A DNA stretch of 64,000 nucleotides from Leptolyngbya iicbica LK (GTDB lineage Bacteria; Cyanobacteriota; Cyanobacteriia; Phormidesmidales; Phormidesmidaceae), in assembly GCF_004212215.1 (NCBI RefSeq), contig NZ_QVFV01000003.1:1-64000 (forward strand), read 5' to 3'. The notes beneath the pieces are model-generated. The model was not told where the DNA came from. It ran no database searches and was given only the letters and a program-made list of their open reading frames with translations. A program made the translations under genes and the position numbers. Each line of letters starts with the position of its first letter. The first letter of the stretch is position 1. Positions 28,061-37,507 of this stretch are shown here, piece by piece.

Positions 28061-29326
28061 CTAGGACTCCTCTGGCACTAAACCATAAATCGCTGGTTTG
28101 CCCGCACCGTTTTGTTTTTGTAAGTAACCGGCCTCGACCAGAGATCGCAAAGCATCGACTGCTTTAAACCGCGTCAAAGAAAGTTCCGACTCAATTTCTG
28201 ACAAAGAGGCCGATTCCCTCGCGGTCAAAAAGGTCAAAATGCTGGACTCGATTTCGTCGAGTTCTGGGGCTGAGGCACTATCATCACCAGCCTCATCAGC
28301 CTCCTCTGAAGCCTTAGCCGATTCTTTAGCCTTACTTTTTGTCGTAGATTTGCCCTTAGAGCCCTTCGTCTCGACTGGCTTATCTGCCTCGGGTTGGGGG
28401 CTGACATCAGTGCTGTTACTCTCTGGGCCCAACACGTCTGCGCTGGCAGTTAACTCATTAAATAAATCCCATAAAGTATGGGTTGCCGGCGACAGTTCAT
28501 TGGTGACGCGAGATAGCAGAACATCACTACAGACGTCTCGAAAATCAGCATCTTCCGTCATCATCGCGACGCCATGCTCATGGCAAATATTGGCGATCAT
28601 CAAGCTAGGTCGCAGGCTCGTTGCGCTGTGGTTCCCCATTTGGGATTTAAACGCTTTGACCAAGCGTACGATCATCAGCGCATCAGCTGGTTCAATCCCA
28701 ACTTTTTGGATCAGAATTTGCTGCTGAGTGAGCTCGTCAGGTTCGGGCATGTGGATGGTAATCAAACGATCCAGCAGGGCATCTTGAGTGCCGTGCACCC
28801 CCGCATACTCTTCGGGGTTAGAGGTGAAAATTGCCCGAAAATGGGGATTGACCCGCAAATATTCTGGTCGATGACCGCTCGGGGGCAGCACCAGCAATTT
28901 TTCTTCTAGGGCCGAGAGTAAAACGTTGTTGACCTCGGGACGCGAGCGGTTGAACTCGTCATACACCAGAGTGAACCCTTCTCGGCAGGCTAAGGTTAAG
29001 CGCGAATCGACCCAGTTGTGTCGCAGTTCATCTTCAACTTTCACGACACTGTGGATATAGTTGTCGACGACCTTTTTGCGGGTATAGCCAGACTGATTGC
29101 CAATCAAATCTGAGGTCTTGAACTCATCGTCACCAAACACCAGCATGATGGGCCGACTTAACAGATCAGCGAGGTGCAGGGCGAGGGTCGTTTTGCCAGT
29201 ACCGGCAGGGCCGCGCAGGTGTACCGAATACCCAGATTGGAGATACCGCAGGGCACGGCGGGCAATGCGTTCGACGGCGGGGGTACTGACAAAGTTGCGG
29301 GGGCGGGCTTGTAGGACGGTGCTCAC
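28061..29326 (-). CDS. gvpN: Gas vesicle AAA+ ATPase GvpN with C-terminal winged-helix-like extension
   Basis: 421 residues. The first ~290 residues are a MoxR-like AAA+ ATPase with Walker [10 protein letters not shown] (39-47), Walker B VYDE (121-124) and sensor-like TSNPEEYAG. GvpN is needed for efficient gas vesicle assembly. Beyond the ATPase lies a Ser/Lys/Glu-rich linker (about 295-355) and then a ~66-residue domain (about 356-421) with LSEIES and [11 protein letters not shown], resembling a winged helix. The same domain ends the neighbouring GvpC. The ATG overlaps the gvpC stop by 4 bases (29323-29326), implying translational coupling. The extension makes this protein longer than the GvpN proteins I remember. 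Confidence 0.9.
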   Translation of the reverse strand: MSTVLQARPRNFVSTPAVERIARRALRYLQSGYSVHLRGPAGTGKTTLALHLADLLSRPIMLVFGDDEFKTSDLIGNQSGYTRKKVVDNYIHSVVKVEDELRHNWVDSRLTLACREGFTLVYDEFNRSRPEVNNVLLSALEEKLLVLPPSGHRPEYLRVNPHFRAIFTSNPEEYAGVHGTQDALLDRLITIHMPEPDELTQQQILIQKVGIEPADALMIVRLVKAFKSQMGNHSATSLRPSLMIANICHEHGVAMMTEDADFRDVCSDVLLSRVTNELSPATHTLWDLFNELTASADVLGPESNSTDVSPQPEADKPVETKGSKGKSTTKSKAKESAKASEEADEAGDDSASAPELDEIESSILTFLTARESASLSEIESELSLTRFKAVDALRSLVEAGYLQKQNGAGKPAIYGLVPEES

Positions 29327-30330
29327 AGAACGGCTTCCTCTTGAATACGGTAGGTTCTATCTTTTTGAACGATGAGCTCTTTTTGAATTAGCGATCGCAG
29401 GGCATCCACCGCTTGGAATCGATTAATTCCCAGAGTGGATTCGATTTCGGTCAAACGCGCACCGTCATTGTGGTCTTGCAAATACTCAAAGACCGCTTCT
29501 TCGGTGGGCACAGCAGCCTTAGCGGGAGTCGCTTTTGGCGCTGCCGGAGCCGGAGCTTTAGCGCCATTTGATTTAGCCACCGATTTCATCGTTGCTGGTT
29601 TAGTGGCAACCGGTTTTGCTTTTGTAGGAGACTTGCGGGCCGCTGCCGGTCGACTTTTTGCTGCCGATTTCGGTGGTTTCGGAGCCGCTGGCGCTGCTTG
29701 CGGGACGGCATCACCCCAGACAGACTGCCTTAAGTCTTCGCGAAAGTCGCGCATCTGCTGCCGATAAACCGTGAATTCTTCGCGCAGGGCTTCCACATCT
29801 TCTGTTAATGCTTCGCGATCGCGATGCCGCTGAGCCCGATCAACGACTGCCGTCGCCTCTCGATTTTCCTTGATCTCCGCCAGATAATCGGCAACGACGT
29901 CTTCGAGTTCAACGACATATTCAGACAAGGCTTGCGCTTGGCGACTGCGCATCACGGCGCGATCGTGCATGTGACCCGCCAACTTTTCCTGAGTGGCTTG
30001 TTGCAGCTCAAACAGGTCTTCTTGATTGGCCGCCCGTTGATCTGCCACAGCGCTGCGCAGCTCAGCATCAAACTCCTTTAATTGCTGAGCGGTTTGCCTG
30101 GCCATCGCCCGACGTTGTTGCTCGACTTGGGTCAAATATAAATTGGTTTCGTCCTGCACTGCGGCATAATGCTCAGCCAAGGACGCTCGCATTTGAGCAG
30201 CGTCGGCTTCGCGGCTCTGCTGGCAGTGCGCTAATTCTTCCAACACCGTCGCCCGGCGCTGAATCACTTCTTCTTGGCGCGTCGCACGCGCTGTTTCCCA
30301 TTCATCTCGGAGTGCCGCCACAGCCGTCAT
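29323..30330 (-). CDS. gvpC: Gas vesicle shell protein GvpC-like, with Lys-rich linker and winged-helix-like C-terminus
   Basis: 335 residues from ATG 30330 (TTG 30351 and GTG 30321 are alternatives; AGGGAG sits directly before the ATG, so GTG 30321 is better spaced). Residues ~1-205 are a long helical region with degenerate repeats of roughly 33 residues rich in Gln, Ala, Arg and Glu, for example [15 protein letters not shown]. It ends in [11 protein letters not shown], which matches the typical GvpC ending FRQDLFVSIFG. GvpC binds the outside of the vesicle and stiffens it. A Pro/Ala/Lys linker follows, then a ~60-residue domain with LTEIES and [11 protein letters not shown] that is homologous to the GvpN tail. 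Position between gvpA and gvpN agrees with the standard gene order. Confidence 0.85.
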   Translation of the reverse strand: MTAVAALRDEWETARATRQEEVIQRRATVLEELAHCQQSREADAAQMRASLAEHYAAVQDETNLYLTQVEQQRRAMARQTAQQLKEFDAELRSAVADQRAANQEDLFELQQATQEKLAGHMHDRAVMRSRQAQALSEYVVELEDVVADYLAEIKENREATAVVDRAQRHRDREALTEDVEALREEFTVYRQQMRDFREDLRQSVWGDAVPQAAPAAPKPPKSAAKSRPAAARKSPTKAKPVATKPATMKSVAKSNGAKAPAPAAPKATPAKAAVPTEEAVFEYLQDHNDGARLTEIESTLGINRFQAVDALRSLIQKELIVQKDRTYRIQEEAVL

Positions 30331-30552
30331 CTCCCTAATAAAACTCTGCAAAGTGTGGTGAAAGATCTCTACCGATTTCTACAAGGGCTTCACTCCATAT
30401 TTGGAGTAAGAAAAAACATCTATTCGGCAACCTGTGAAGACCTGATAGAGAAGACTTCACGAGGCTAGAAATCCTGTGTGAACGAATCCCACAGTTCAGC
30501 TTCAAAGATGGGAAAACCAGTAGACAAACTCGAACAATCTCAAACAATGAAT

Positions 30553-30593
30553 GTTTGGGAGGAAGCAAGCGGTATGGCCAACTCCTCCCAAAC
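30553..30593 (-). terminator. Hairpin between gvpA and gvpC
   Basis: A perfect 11-base inverted repeat, GTTTGGGAGGA (30553-30563) and TCCTCCCAAAC (30583-30593), with a 19-base loop, begins 27 bases after the gvpA stop. A shorter competing pair, CAAACA/TGTTTG (30541-30546 and 30552-30557), overlaps its distal arm. Such a structure could partly terminate or stabilise the abundant gvpA message. There is no strong U-tract. Confidence 0.6.
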
Positions 30594-30619
30594 CAGGTTA
30601 ATTAAAACCGTAAACCTAA

Positions 30620-30838
30620 CTAGGAGGCAGGAACGGCAGCTTGAGCCGTCAAACCAACTGCTTCGGCATACTTCAAATAGGTCTCGACAGAGGCGATGAC
30701 AACGCGAGCTTCAATGGCTAGCAGCTCAATACCAACGAGCGATACGCGAACCCAAGCATCAACTACGATACCTTTGTCGAGAATCCGATCAACAACTTCT
30801 GCCAAGCTGGACGAAGAGTTTACTTTTTCAACAGCCAT
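30620..30838 (-). CDS. gvpA: Major gas vesicle structural protein GvpA
   Basis: 72 residues, [20 protein letters not shown]..., with the highly conserved core [22 protein letters not shown] and [20 protein letters not shown]. This is the small hydrophobic protein that polymerises into the ribbed gas vesicle wall. Start ATG 30838 is supported by GAGG nine bases upstream and by the family N-terminus; an upstream ATG at 30853 only adds five non-conserved residues. It is the first gene of the cluster, followed by a hairpin before gvpC. Only one gvpA copy is seen in the window. Confidence 0.97.
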   Translation of the reverse strand: MAVEKVNSSSSLAEVVDRILDKGIVVDAWVRVSLVGIELLAIEARVVIASVETYLKYAEAVGLTAQAAVPAS

Positions 30839-31177
30839 GGTGATAAACCTCAAAATCTGTTTGATTCAGGAAATGTGAAATCTGTTGTTCACAGGCTCAA
30901 GAGAACTGTGCAGTGGGAACAACACACTTCATGTTTTGCACAGATTTATGTTGCCCAGCCGTTATGAGAACTCACCATGATTTACAGATCAAAATCATTC
31001 AGCAACAAACCTTGACAATGTCAGGGCACGCCCGGGCAGATTTTCAGGGGACGCTCAGGCACGTCTCACAAATACTGTTTACGATTACTTCAGCAGGGCT
31101 GTCGTTGAGGCAGTCGCTAGCTTGTTCTGAAAGTCAGTCAGCAAAGCGTTTTATTTTCCTTGCGGCATTCCTAACCT
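30839..31177. other. Divergent promoter region between gvpA and the DUF4079 gene
   Basis: About 340 bases with no gene, which must carry the gvpA promoter (minus strand) and that of the rightward DUF4079 gene. I could not identify reliable promoter boxes or operators. Confidence 0.5.
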
Positions 31178-31867
31178 ATGAATACTACCGACATTTTGCG
31201 GCTCGTCCACCCGGCGATCGCCGTTTTCTACGTTTTCCCTCTGATTGGGATTGCGACCTACTTTGCCTTACAAACTCGCCAACGCCGCTTGGCCGCATCC
31301 ACTAAACAGAAATCCAAAATCCCCCCAGTTGTTGGGGCGGAACACGTCAAGATCGGTCGCTGGCTTGCTGCCTCGGTGGTGGGCATTGCCCTCCTCGGCA
31401 TGGCCCATCCCCTCATCAAAACCCTGATTCGCACGAATGCCTTTGCCGATAACTTATTTCAGGTCTTTTTTATCGCTGCCATGTATGCCTTTACGGTGGC
31501 AACTTTGGTATTGCTGTATCGCGCTAAAAAGCCTGTTTGGCGTGCTGGCTTTGCCACCCTCTCCAGCATGGGGTTGATTATTTTAGGCTGTCAGGACGGC
31601 ATCTTTCGTCGCACGAACGAATGGTTCATGTCTCATTACTACTACGGCATTGTGGCGGCTGTGTTGATGATTGTATCGGTTGCCATCTTGCCCGAGATTT
31701 ATCGCTCTAAAGCTTGGCGCAACAGTCACATTGCCTTGAATATGGTCGCTCTCTTACTCTTTGTGGGCATGGGCATTACGGGAACCCGTGACCTGTTAGA
31801 AATTCCACTCTCCTGGCAGGAACCCGTCGTTTATCAGTGCGACTTTGCAAACAAAACCTGTGAGTAG
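31178..31867 (+). CDS. DUF4079 family integral membrane protein
   Basis: 229 residues with about six hydrophobic membrane segments, starting MNTTDILRLVHPAIAVFYVFPLIG. This agrees with the DUF4079 family found in cyanobacteria and plants. Conserved-looking histidines (LVHP, MAHP, SHYYYG, NSHIALN) fall within or next to membrane segments and recall cytochrome b561-like proteins, which could mean haem binding (inference). No function is established. Monocistronic by position, divergent from gvpA. Confidence 0.8.
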   Translation: MNTTDILRLVHPAIAVFYVFPLIGIATYFALQTRQRRLAASTKQKSKIPPVVGAEHVKIGRWLAASVVGIALLGMAHPLIKTLIRTNAFADNLFQVFFIAAMYAFTVATLVLLYRAKKPVWRAGFATLSSMGLIILGCQDGIFRRTNEWFMSHYYYGIVAAVLMIVSVAILPEIYRSKAWRNSHIALNMVALLLFVGMGITGTRDLLEIPLSWQEPVVYQCDFANKTCE

Positions 31868-32035
31868 CAGTGCCTGATTGGTTGGGTAGCAGAGTGCCTG
31901 GGTAGCTGGGTGGTTGGGTAGCAGAGTAGTTGGGTTAGCCAAGTAGCTTGAGGGCTCGATAGCTAAACCCCCTGCCACCCTCATACCCTCACACCCTGCC
32001 ACCCTCACCCCCTTCCCCAAGCTTCTGTAACGCCG
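31868..32035. repeat. Degenerate short tandem repeats (GGTTGGGTAGCAGAG type, then CCCTCAC/CCCTGCC type)
   Basis: Between the DUF4079 and UPF0182 genes lie variants of GGTTGGGTAGC (about 31879-31945) followed by a C-rich run of near-heptamers such as ACCCTCA and ACCCTGCC (about 31968-32020). The two halves are roughly complementary. Similar G-rich wording recurs at about 45380-45425. These resemble the short tandemly repeated repetitive sequences of filamentous cyanobacteria. Confidence 0.55.
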
Positions 32036-32072
32036 GACGATCACTCTCGCGATCGCCCCTTAAAATGCAGGC

Positions 32073-35000
32073 ATGTTAGAAAAACGACTCCGGTATTGGG
32101 CGGGCTGGCCGTGGCTCATTGGCATCGGCGGCGGGCTGCTGTTAGCGCAAGTCATCGCCTATTTTTGGGCTGAGGGGCTGTGGTTTCAAGATGCAGGCTA
32201 CAGCGATGTGTTTGTGCTGCGGGTGCGGAGTCAAGTGTTGCTGGGGGGGCTGGCGACTGGCCTAAGTGGGCTGGTGCTTTGGGGCAATTTGGCGTTAGCG
32301 AATCGGTTGCCCACACCCATTACCAGCGGCCACTCGCATCGCGAACGGGAGCGATCGCGCCAAACGGGTATCGGCCTGTTTCCCCTGCTGCTACTGACGG
32401 GTGGCCTGACCCTGATCCTGGGCATTCAAATGCTGTATTTGGGGCGCGTCGTCACCAGCTATTGGGATCTCAGCTCCTCGGTTTACAATCCTGCGCCGCC
32501 GCTGCCGCTGTGGGCTAAACCGGAGGCGATCGGCGCGGTGCTAGTGCAGTTAGTGACTTATCCCTGGCTGTTGGCGGCGCTGTTGGCGGTGGTGATAGCC
32601 TTCATCTTTTTGCCGCAAATCTGCACGGCGATCGCGGCCGTCTTTGCCAGTTTTGCCCTCGGCCTCGCCCTCTCTGAACAGTGGACAAAGGTCTTGACGG
32701 CCATCAATCCCGTTCCCTTTGACGCGGTTGATCCCCTCTTTGGTAATGACATCGGCTATTACGTGTTTCGACTGCCCTTTTTAGAAGTGGCGGAATTCTG
32801 GTTCATCAGCCTGATGTTCTTCACGCTGGTCAGCGTTACGCTGATTTATCTACTGTCAGGCAATAGCCTCAGTAATGGTCGCTTTCCCGGTTTTACCTCG
32901 CCTCAACAGCGGCACTTATATGGCTTGAGTGGCTTGCTGCTATTAGCCACCAGTTTGAACCATTGGCTGGGCCGGTTCGAGATTCTCTACTCTCCTCAGG
33001 GGGTAGTGTATGGCGCGAGCTACACCGATGTGCGGGTCGGGTTACCCGTCTACACTGCGCTCAGCATCATTTCCCTCATCTTGGGGATGGGGATGCTGTG
33101 GCGATCGCTCTTTTGGACAGTGGGTCTGCGTGATCTCATCGCTTGGGCTGGCGAGATTGCCCATCGCCAACACGCAACGTTGCCGCCGGTGACTCAACGG
33201 CCACTGACAACGCGCCCGCTAATTTGGGGCTTGGCTGTTTACATGGTGCTGGCTATTCTTGGGGGCTTGGTGGTGCCGCGCCTCGTGCAGCAAATTGTGG
33301 TGCAACCGAATGAATTGCAACGGGAGCGGCCGTACATTGAGCGGGCGATCGCGCAAACCCGCCAAGCCTTTGACCTGGCCGACATCAACGTGCAGCCCTT
33401 TGACCCCCAGGATAATCTCACCGCCGACACCCTCGAAGATAACCGCCTCACCCTCGACAATGTGCGTCTGTGGGATACCCGCCCCCTGCTGCAAAGTAAC
33501 CGTCAGCTCCAACAGATTCGCCTTTACTATGAATTTGCGGATGCGGATGTCGATCGCTACTCCCTCATCCAAGACGACAGTTCTACAACCCTGCGGCAGG
33601 TTTTGATTTCCGCCCGTGAGTTGAACTTTGAGCGGGTGCCCGAAGTGGCCCAAACCTGGGTCAACGAACACCTGGTCTACACCCACGGCTACGGCTTCAC
33701 TATGAGCCCCGTCAACACCGCCGATGATGACGGTCTGCCCACCTACTTTATTCGCGACATCGACCATACTCCCAGCGACGAAGCCGTGCGCCGCAGCATT
33801 CCCGTCGGGGCACCCCGCATTTACTTTGGCGAATTGACCAATACCTACGTCATGGTCGATACCCAGGTGCAAGAGCTGGATTTTCCCAGTGGTGACGACA
33901 ACGCTTACAACACTTACAGCGGTAATCGCGGCATTTCTCTGGCGAATCCGCTCACCCGCTTGCTCTTTGCGTGGCATCTCAAAGACTGGCAGATGCTCTT
34001 TACCGAAGACTTTACGGACGCGACACGATTGCTCTATCGTCGCCCCATCAGCGATCGCGTGCAGACCATTGCCCCCTTTCTGCGCTTTGACTCCGATCCT
34101 TACCTCGTCGTGGCAGATATTGGGAATGACAGTGAAACCTGGGGCACCAACGCTTCCGCTGCGGGCATGACGCCTCCCGACCAGCCCAACTATTTGTACT
34201 GGGTGATTGATGCCTACACCACCAGCGATCGCTTTCCCTACTCTGATCCGCTGGAAAACGACTTCAATTACATTCGCAATTCAGTGAAAGTCGTCATCGA
34301 CGCCTACAGCGGTGCGATTCGGTTTTACATGACCGATGCCGACGACCCCATCATTCAAACCTGGAGTCGGCTGCTGCCCGGCATGTTTGTCCCCATTGCC
34401 GACATGCCCCCGGCGCTCTTCGCTCACGTGCGCTATCCCCAGGATTACTTTCAGGTACAGTCCAATCAGTTGATGACGTACCACATGACCGACCCGCAGG
34501 TGTTTTACAACCGGGAAGATCAGTGGCGTGCGCCCAACGAAATTTACGCCAACGAAGCCCAAGAGGTGCAGCCCTATTACCTGATCATGCGGTTGCCCGA
34601 TCAAGCGGAAGAAGATTTCATTCAACTGCGACCCTTTACCCCCGCCCAGCGGAATAACCTGGTGGCGTGGCTGGCCGCGAGTTCGACGGGCGATCGCTAT
34701 GGCGAAATGCTGCTCTACCGCTTCCCCAAACAAGTGCTCGTCTTTGGGCCAGAGCAAATCGAGGCCCGCATCAACCAAGATCCCGCCATTTCCCAACGAA
34801 TTTCCCTGTGGAATACTCAGGGATCGCGGGCGATTCAGGGCAACTTGTTAGTCATTCCGATCGAGCGATCGCTGCTCTACGTTGAGCCCTTGTATTTGGA
34901 GGCGGAACAGAATAGCCTGCCCATCTTGGCTCGCGTCATTTTGGTCTATGGCAACCGCATCGCCATGGCCGAAACGCTGCCCGACGCCCTCGACGCCATC

Positions 35001-35147
35001 TTCAATCGAGAACGAGAAACTGCCGCGCCAGTCATTCGCGACCTGGAAGCGGACAGTCAGGGCATTGACACGATCGTGCCTGGCCTGCTCGATGAGCCCA
35101 CCGGGGCTGATGCTGAGGCTGGCGACAGTGAGGTCGAAACCCAGTAA
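32073..35147 (+). CDS. UPF0182 family membrane protein
   Basis: 1024 residues, matching the usual length of the UPF0182 (COG1615) family. The N-terminal ~360 residues contain about seven membrane segments, beginning YWAGWPWLIGIGGGLLLAQVIAYFWAEGLWFQDAGY. A large soluble region follows with family-like blocks such as VVQPNELQRERPYI, VYTHGYG, PRIYFGELT and FLRFDSDPYLV. The tail is acidic. It is an inner- or thylakoid-membrane protein of unknown function. ATG 32073 sits just after a HIP1 site and a repeat tract, and no strong ribosome-binding site is visible. Confidence 0.9.
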   Translation: MLEKRLRYWAGWPWLIGIGGGLLLAQVIAYFWAEGLWFQDAGYSDVFVLRVRSQVLLGGLATGLSGLVLWGNLALANRLPTPITSGHSHRERERSRQTGIGLFPLLLLTGGLTLILGIQMLYLGRVVTSYWDLSSSVYNPAPPLPLWAKPEAIGAVLVQLVTYPWLLAALLAVVIAFIFLPQICTAIAAVFASFALGLALSEQWTKVLTAINPVPFDAVDPLFGNDIGYYVFRLPFLEVAEFWFISLMFFTLVSVTLIYLLSGNSLSNGRFPGFTSPQQRHLYGLSGLLLLATSLNHWLGRFEILYSPQGVVYGASYTDVRVGLPVYTALSIISLILGMGMLWRSLFWTVGLRDLIAWAGEIAHRQHATLPPVTQRPLTTRPLIWGLAVYMVLAILGGLVVPRLVQQIVVQPNELQRERPYIERAIAQTRQAFDLADINVQPFDPQDNLTADTLEDNRLTLDNVRLWDTRPLLQSNRQLQQIRLYYEFADADVDRYSLIQDDSSTTLRQVLISARELNFERVPEVAQTWVNEHLVYTHGYGFTMSPVNTADDDGLPTYFIRDIDHTPSDEAVRRSIPVGAPRIYFGELTNTYVMVDTQVQELDFPSGDDNAYNTYSGNRGISLANPLTRLLFAWHLKDWQMLFTEDFTDATRLLYRRPISDRVQTIAPFLRFDSDPYLVVADIGNDSETWGTNASAAGMTPPDQPNYLYWVIDAYTTSDRFPYSDPLENDFNYIRNSVKVVIDAYSGAIRFYMTDADDPIIQTWSRLLPGMFVPIADMPPALFAHVRYPQDYFQVQSNQLMTYHMTDPQVFYNREDQWRAPNEIYANEAQEVQPYYLIMRLPDQAEEDFIQLRPFTPAQRNNLVAWLAASSTGDRYGEMLLYRFPKQVLVFGPEQIEARINQDPAISQRISLWNTQGSRAIQGNLLVIPIERSLLYVEPLYLEAEQNSLPILARVILVYGNRIAMAETLPDALDAIFNRERETAAPVIRDLEADSQGIDTIVPGLLDEPTGADAEAGDSEVETQ

Positions 35148-35299
35148 GCTGTTAGCCTTTTAATTTGCACGGTTGATTCAGTTTGAGGTGCGGCTGGACA
35201 GGCGAGGACGCCTATCCAACGAGTTTTCCCTGGCATCTAAATATGCAAAGTCGGTAGGTTTTAGCTTAGCCGCTGTTCGCACCCCGTCTCGGCTACATT

Positions 35300-35731
35300 T
35301 CATCGTTGAGGATTGATCCCGAAGAGAATAATCGCGATCGCGGCCAAAGCCGCTGCCACCCAATCTTTTGCGGCCAAACTCTCGTGGGAAATGCTGACGG
35401 CTAATGCAATGGTGACCAAAAAGCTCAGGCTCCGCAGCGTCGCCGCCACCGAGACATCAATGGCATTCACCGCGTAGTTAAAGGCCCACACGCTGGTGAA
35501 CAAAAACGCCGCGAGCAAGGCCGGCCAGAGGAGCGCCGTTTTATCAAACGGTTGTTTTTCGCCAAACGCGAGCCAAACGGCGATCGCGATGAGCAGGCTG
35601 AACAAGTAGTAGAAAAATGTTGTATTCGTCGGCCCAATCGCCGCTGTACTTTGCTTGTAGAGATAGGTGCTGATGCCTAAGGTCAGCATTGACAATAGCG
35701 CGAGCAATAAGCCGCTTAAACTTGTGGACAT
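35300..35731 (-). CDS. Half-size EamA/DMT-type membrane transporter
   Basis: 143 residues with five predicted membrane segments and an ending like one half of a ten-segment EamA transporter. Family-like features are STYLYKQS, TSVWAFNYAVNAIDVSVAATLRSL and AIAIILFGI. Half-size members usually act as dimers; the substrate is unknown. Start ATG 35731 is preferred over 35770 because GGAGG lies just upstream. It stands alone, convergent with the UPF0182 gene. Confidence 0.75.
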   Translation of the reverse strand: MSTSLSGLLLALLSMLTLGISTYLYKQSTAAIGPTNTTFFYYLFSLLIAIAVWLAFGEKQPFDKTALLWPALLAAFLFTSVWAFNYAVNAIDVSVAATLRSLSFLVTIALAVSISHESLAAKDWVAAALAAIAIILFGINPQR

Positions 35732-36001
35732 AAATCCTCCGTAGACGTGTGCCAAGCCCACCACCCACATGATTGGCGCAGCTTTGGATAGTGAACTACG
35801 GAATTGCCAGGATTGGCACCCCCAGGCCTTGGTCGAAACATTGCGGGCTGTAAGTCAGGCTCCGGGGACGGTTCAGTTGAGCTGATAAGGCCCCCGATCC
35901 CTGGATCGTGACCTCAGGAGATTGGAAAGTCTGCCAGGGACTGGGGGGCTGAAGAGATGATGTGGAAGATTGGTCAGCCCCATCTGCCGTCGCTAAATGC
36001 T

Positions 36002-37060
36002 CTAAACAGATTCTGTGAGGTAGTTGATGTAGCGCTTGACCCGCTCAAAATCACCCTGGGCAATGCAGGCCATCTTGAGGCTCGATAATGCTTGCCGCTG
36101 GAGGGATAAATCTTGTAGGCGAATGGCTGCCTTGAGCCGCTCTTCGCGAGCTTGCAGGGCCTTGGCGGTATCGCCCAAGATATCATAATTAATCGAGAGG
36201 TTTTCTAGCGTTTGCACTTCACCGCGATCGTCTTGGAGCTGGCGCACGAGTTGCAGTCGTTCTTGTAGGTAAACGACGGCCCGGGTGTAGTCGCCGATCG
36301 CATAACAAGCGCTGTGCAAATTACGCAAAATTTTGTTGACGACCGTTAGTTCCATGCGATCGCGGCTGAGTCGGAGCAAGCGATCGTAATATTCAATCGT
36401 TTTCTGTGAATTGCCGAGGGCATGGTAAGCATTGCCCAAATTGCGCAAAATCTGTTCTAGCGCCACTAGATCTTGATGGGCTTCAGCAATTTCTAGGCTC
36501 TGCTCATAGAGGTCAACCGCTTGGTCTGACTTGCCCTGCACCCGATAAATGAGGGCTAAATTACCGAGGGCCCGCATTTCAGCCTCGCGATCGCAAACGA
36601 CTTGAGCTAGTCGCAAACTTTGGGCCATGCAGGTTTCGGCGTTCTCCATTTCTCCCAGATGGCGATAACTGTTACCCAAACAACTCAGCGCTTGATGCTG
36701 CAAAGTCTGATCGGCTAACTGTTGCGCCAGCGCCAGCCCTTGACGAGCGTAGTCAGCGGCCCATAGATAATCGGCCAAGGTGTAACACAGATGTGCCATC
36801 ACGAGCACGACGCGGGCTGCCGATCGCGGCTGCGCCAGGGTTTGAAACACCTGTAAAGCCTTTTGAAAGTCACCTAACGCGGCCACCGTGTTGCCCTGGC
36901 GTTGGTGGGCTGCGCCCTGCTTCAAAGACTGCTTAGCTTCGGCAGCCAGACAAGTTCTTTGCTCCGGGGTGAGGGCCTGCTGAGCGAGTTCTTCATGAGA
37001 AGCGACTAGGGTCTCTTCTAATAGAAGCCGTTCAACTTCTGGGCTCGGGATGTGTTGCAT
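36002..37060 (-). CDS. Tetratricopeptide repeat protein
   Basis: 352 residues with about six TPR units of the 40-residue kind, for example LGNSYRHLGEMENAE, LGNLALIYRVQGKSDQAVDLYEQSLEIA, LGNAYHALGNSQKTIEYYDRLL and LENLSINYDILGDTAKAL. It has no signal peptide, enzyme domain or membrane segment, so it is probably a cytoplasmic scaffold for protein-protein contacts. Partners cannot be told from the neighbours. It is a lone minus-strand gene. Confidence 0.8.
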   Translation of the reverse strand: MQHIPSPEVERLLLEETLVASHEELAQQALTPEQRTCLAAEAKQSLKQGAAHQRQGNTVAALGDFQKALQVFQTLAQPRSAARVVLVMAHLCYTLADYLWAADYARQGLALAQQLADQTLQHQALSCLGNSYRHLGEMENAETCMAQSLRLAQVVCDREAEMRALGNLALIYRVQGKSDQAVDLYEQSLEIAEAHQDLVALEQILRNLGNAYHALGNSQKTIEYYDRLLRLSRDRMELTVVNKILRNLHSACYAIGDYTRAVVYLQERLQLVRQLQDDRGEVQTLENLSINYDILGDTAKALQAREERLKAAIRLQDLSLQRQALSSLKMACIAQGDFERVKRYINYLTESV

Positions 37061-37507
37061 CGGGGTAACTATACCTTTCTAAGCAGAAAATCTACTCAGA
37101 GTCTCTATATCAAAGGTGCTTGAAAATTTGGGGGTGGCTGGGAGGTCGGTGACGCATCGCTCGAGAGGGTTAAGGGGGTAGAAAAATGAAGGCAATATAT
37201 CTGTGATGTCATCCTAGTTAAAGCGTTGGTGAAGCGTAACCGTGCATATAACCAGACTTCTACGTATGTCCCTAAGCGCTTGATCCGCGTATTTTCGTGG
37301 TTTGTTCGGCTTGCAGAATGTGTCTCGAAGAGGATTCGTCACCGGCCTCAGCCCAACGGCTGACCGCATAACCGTCAGGCTGGACTAGGCTAATCATGGA
37401 GACGGACGTTCTTTCCGGATTAGCAGGCGGCGATGGTGGGCCAATGGCGAACCCGCAGCGGGCGATCGCATACTAAAGTCAGACCAGCACCAGAAGAGGA
37501 GTATCCG
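37061..37507. other. Gene-free spacer upstream of the radical SAM gene
   Basis: The stretch separates the TPR gene from the radical SAM gene. Within 37340-37375 there is a short pairing of GGCTGAC with GTCAGGC-type bases, but no riboswitch consensus that I recognise. The last 75 bases (from ATG 37433) are an open in-frame extension of the radical SAM gene that may or may not be translated. Confidence 0.4.

Noticed and set aside
31868-32035. CRISPR array in the repeat tract before UPF0182
   Set aside because: The repeats are short, degenerate and contiguous, with no constant repeat and unique spacers and no cas genes nearby.
37320-37400. Cobalamin or other riboswitch before the radical SAM gene
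   Set aside because: Short complementary segments exist, but the conserved B12-box wording is missing.
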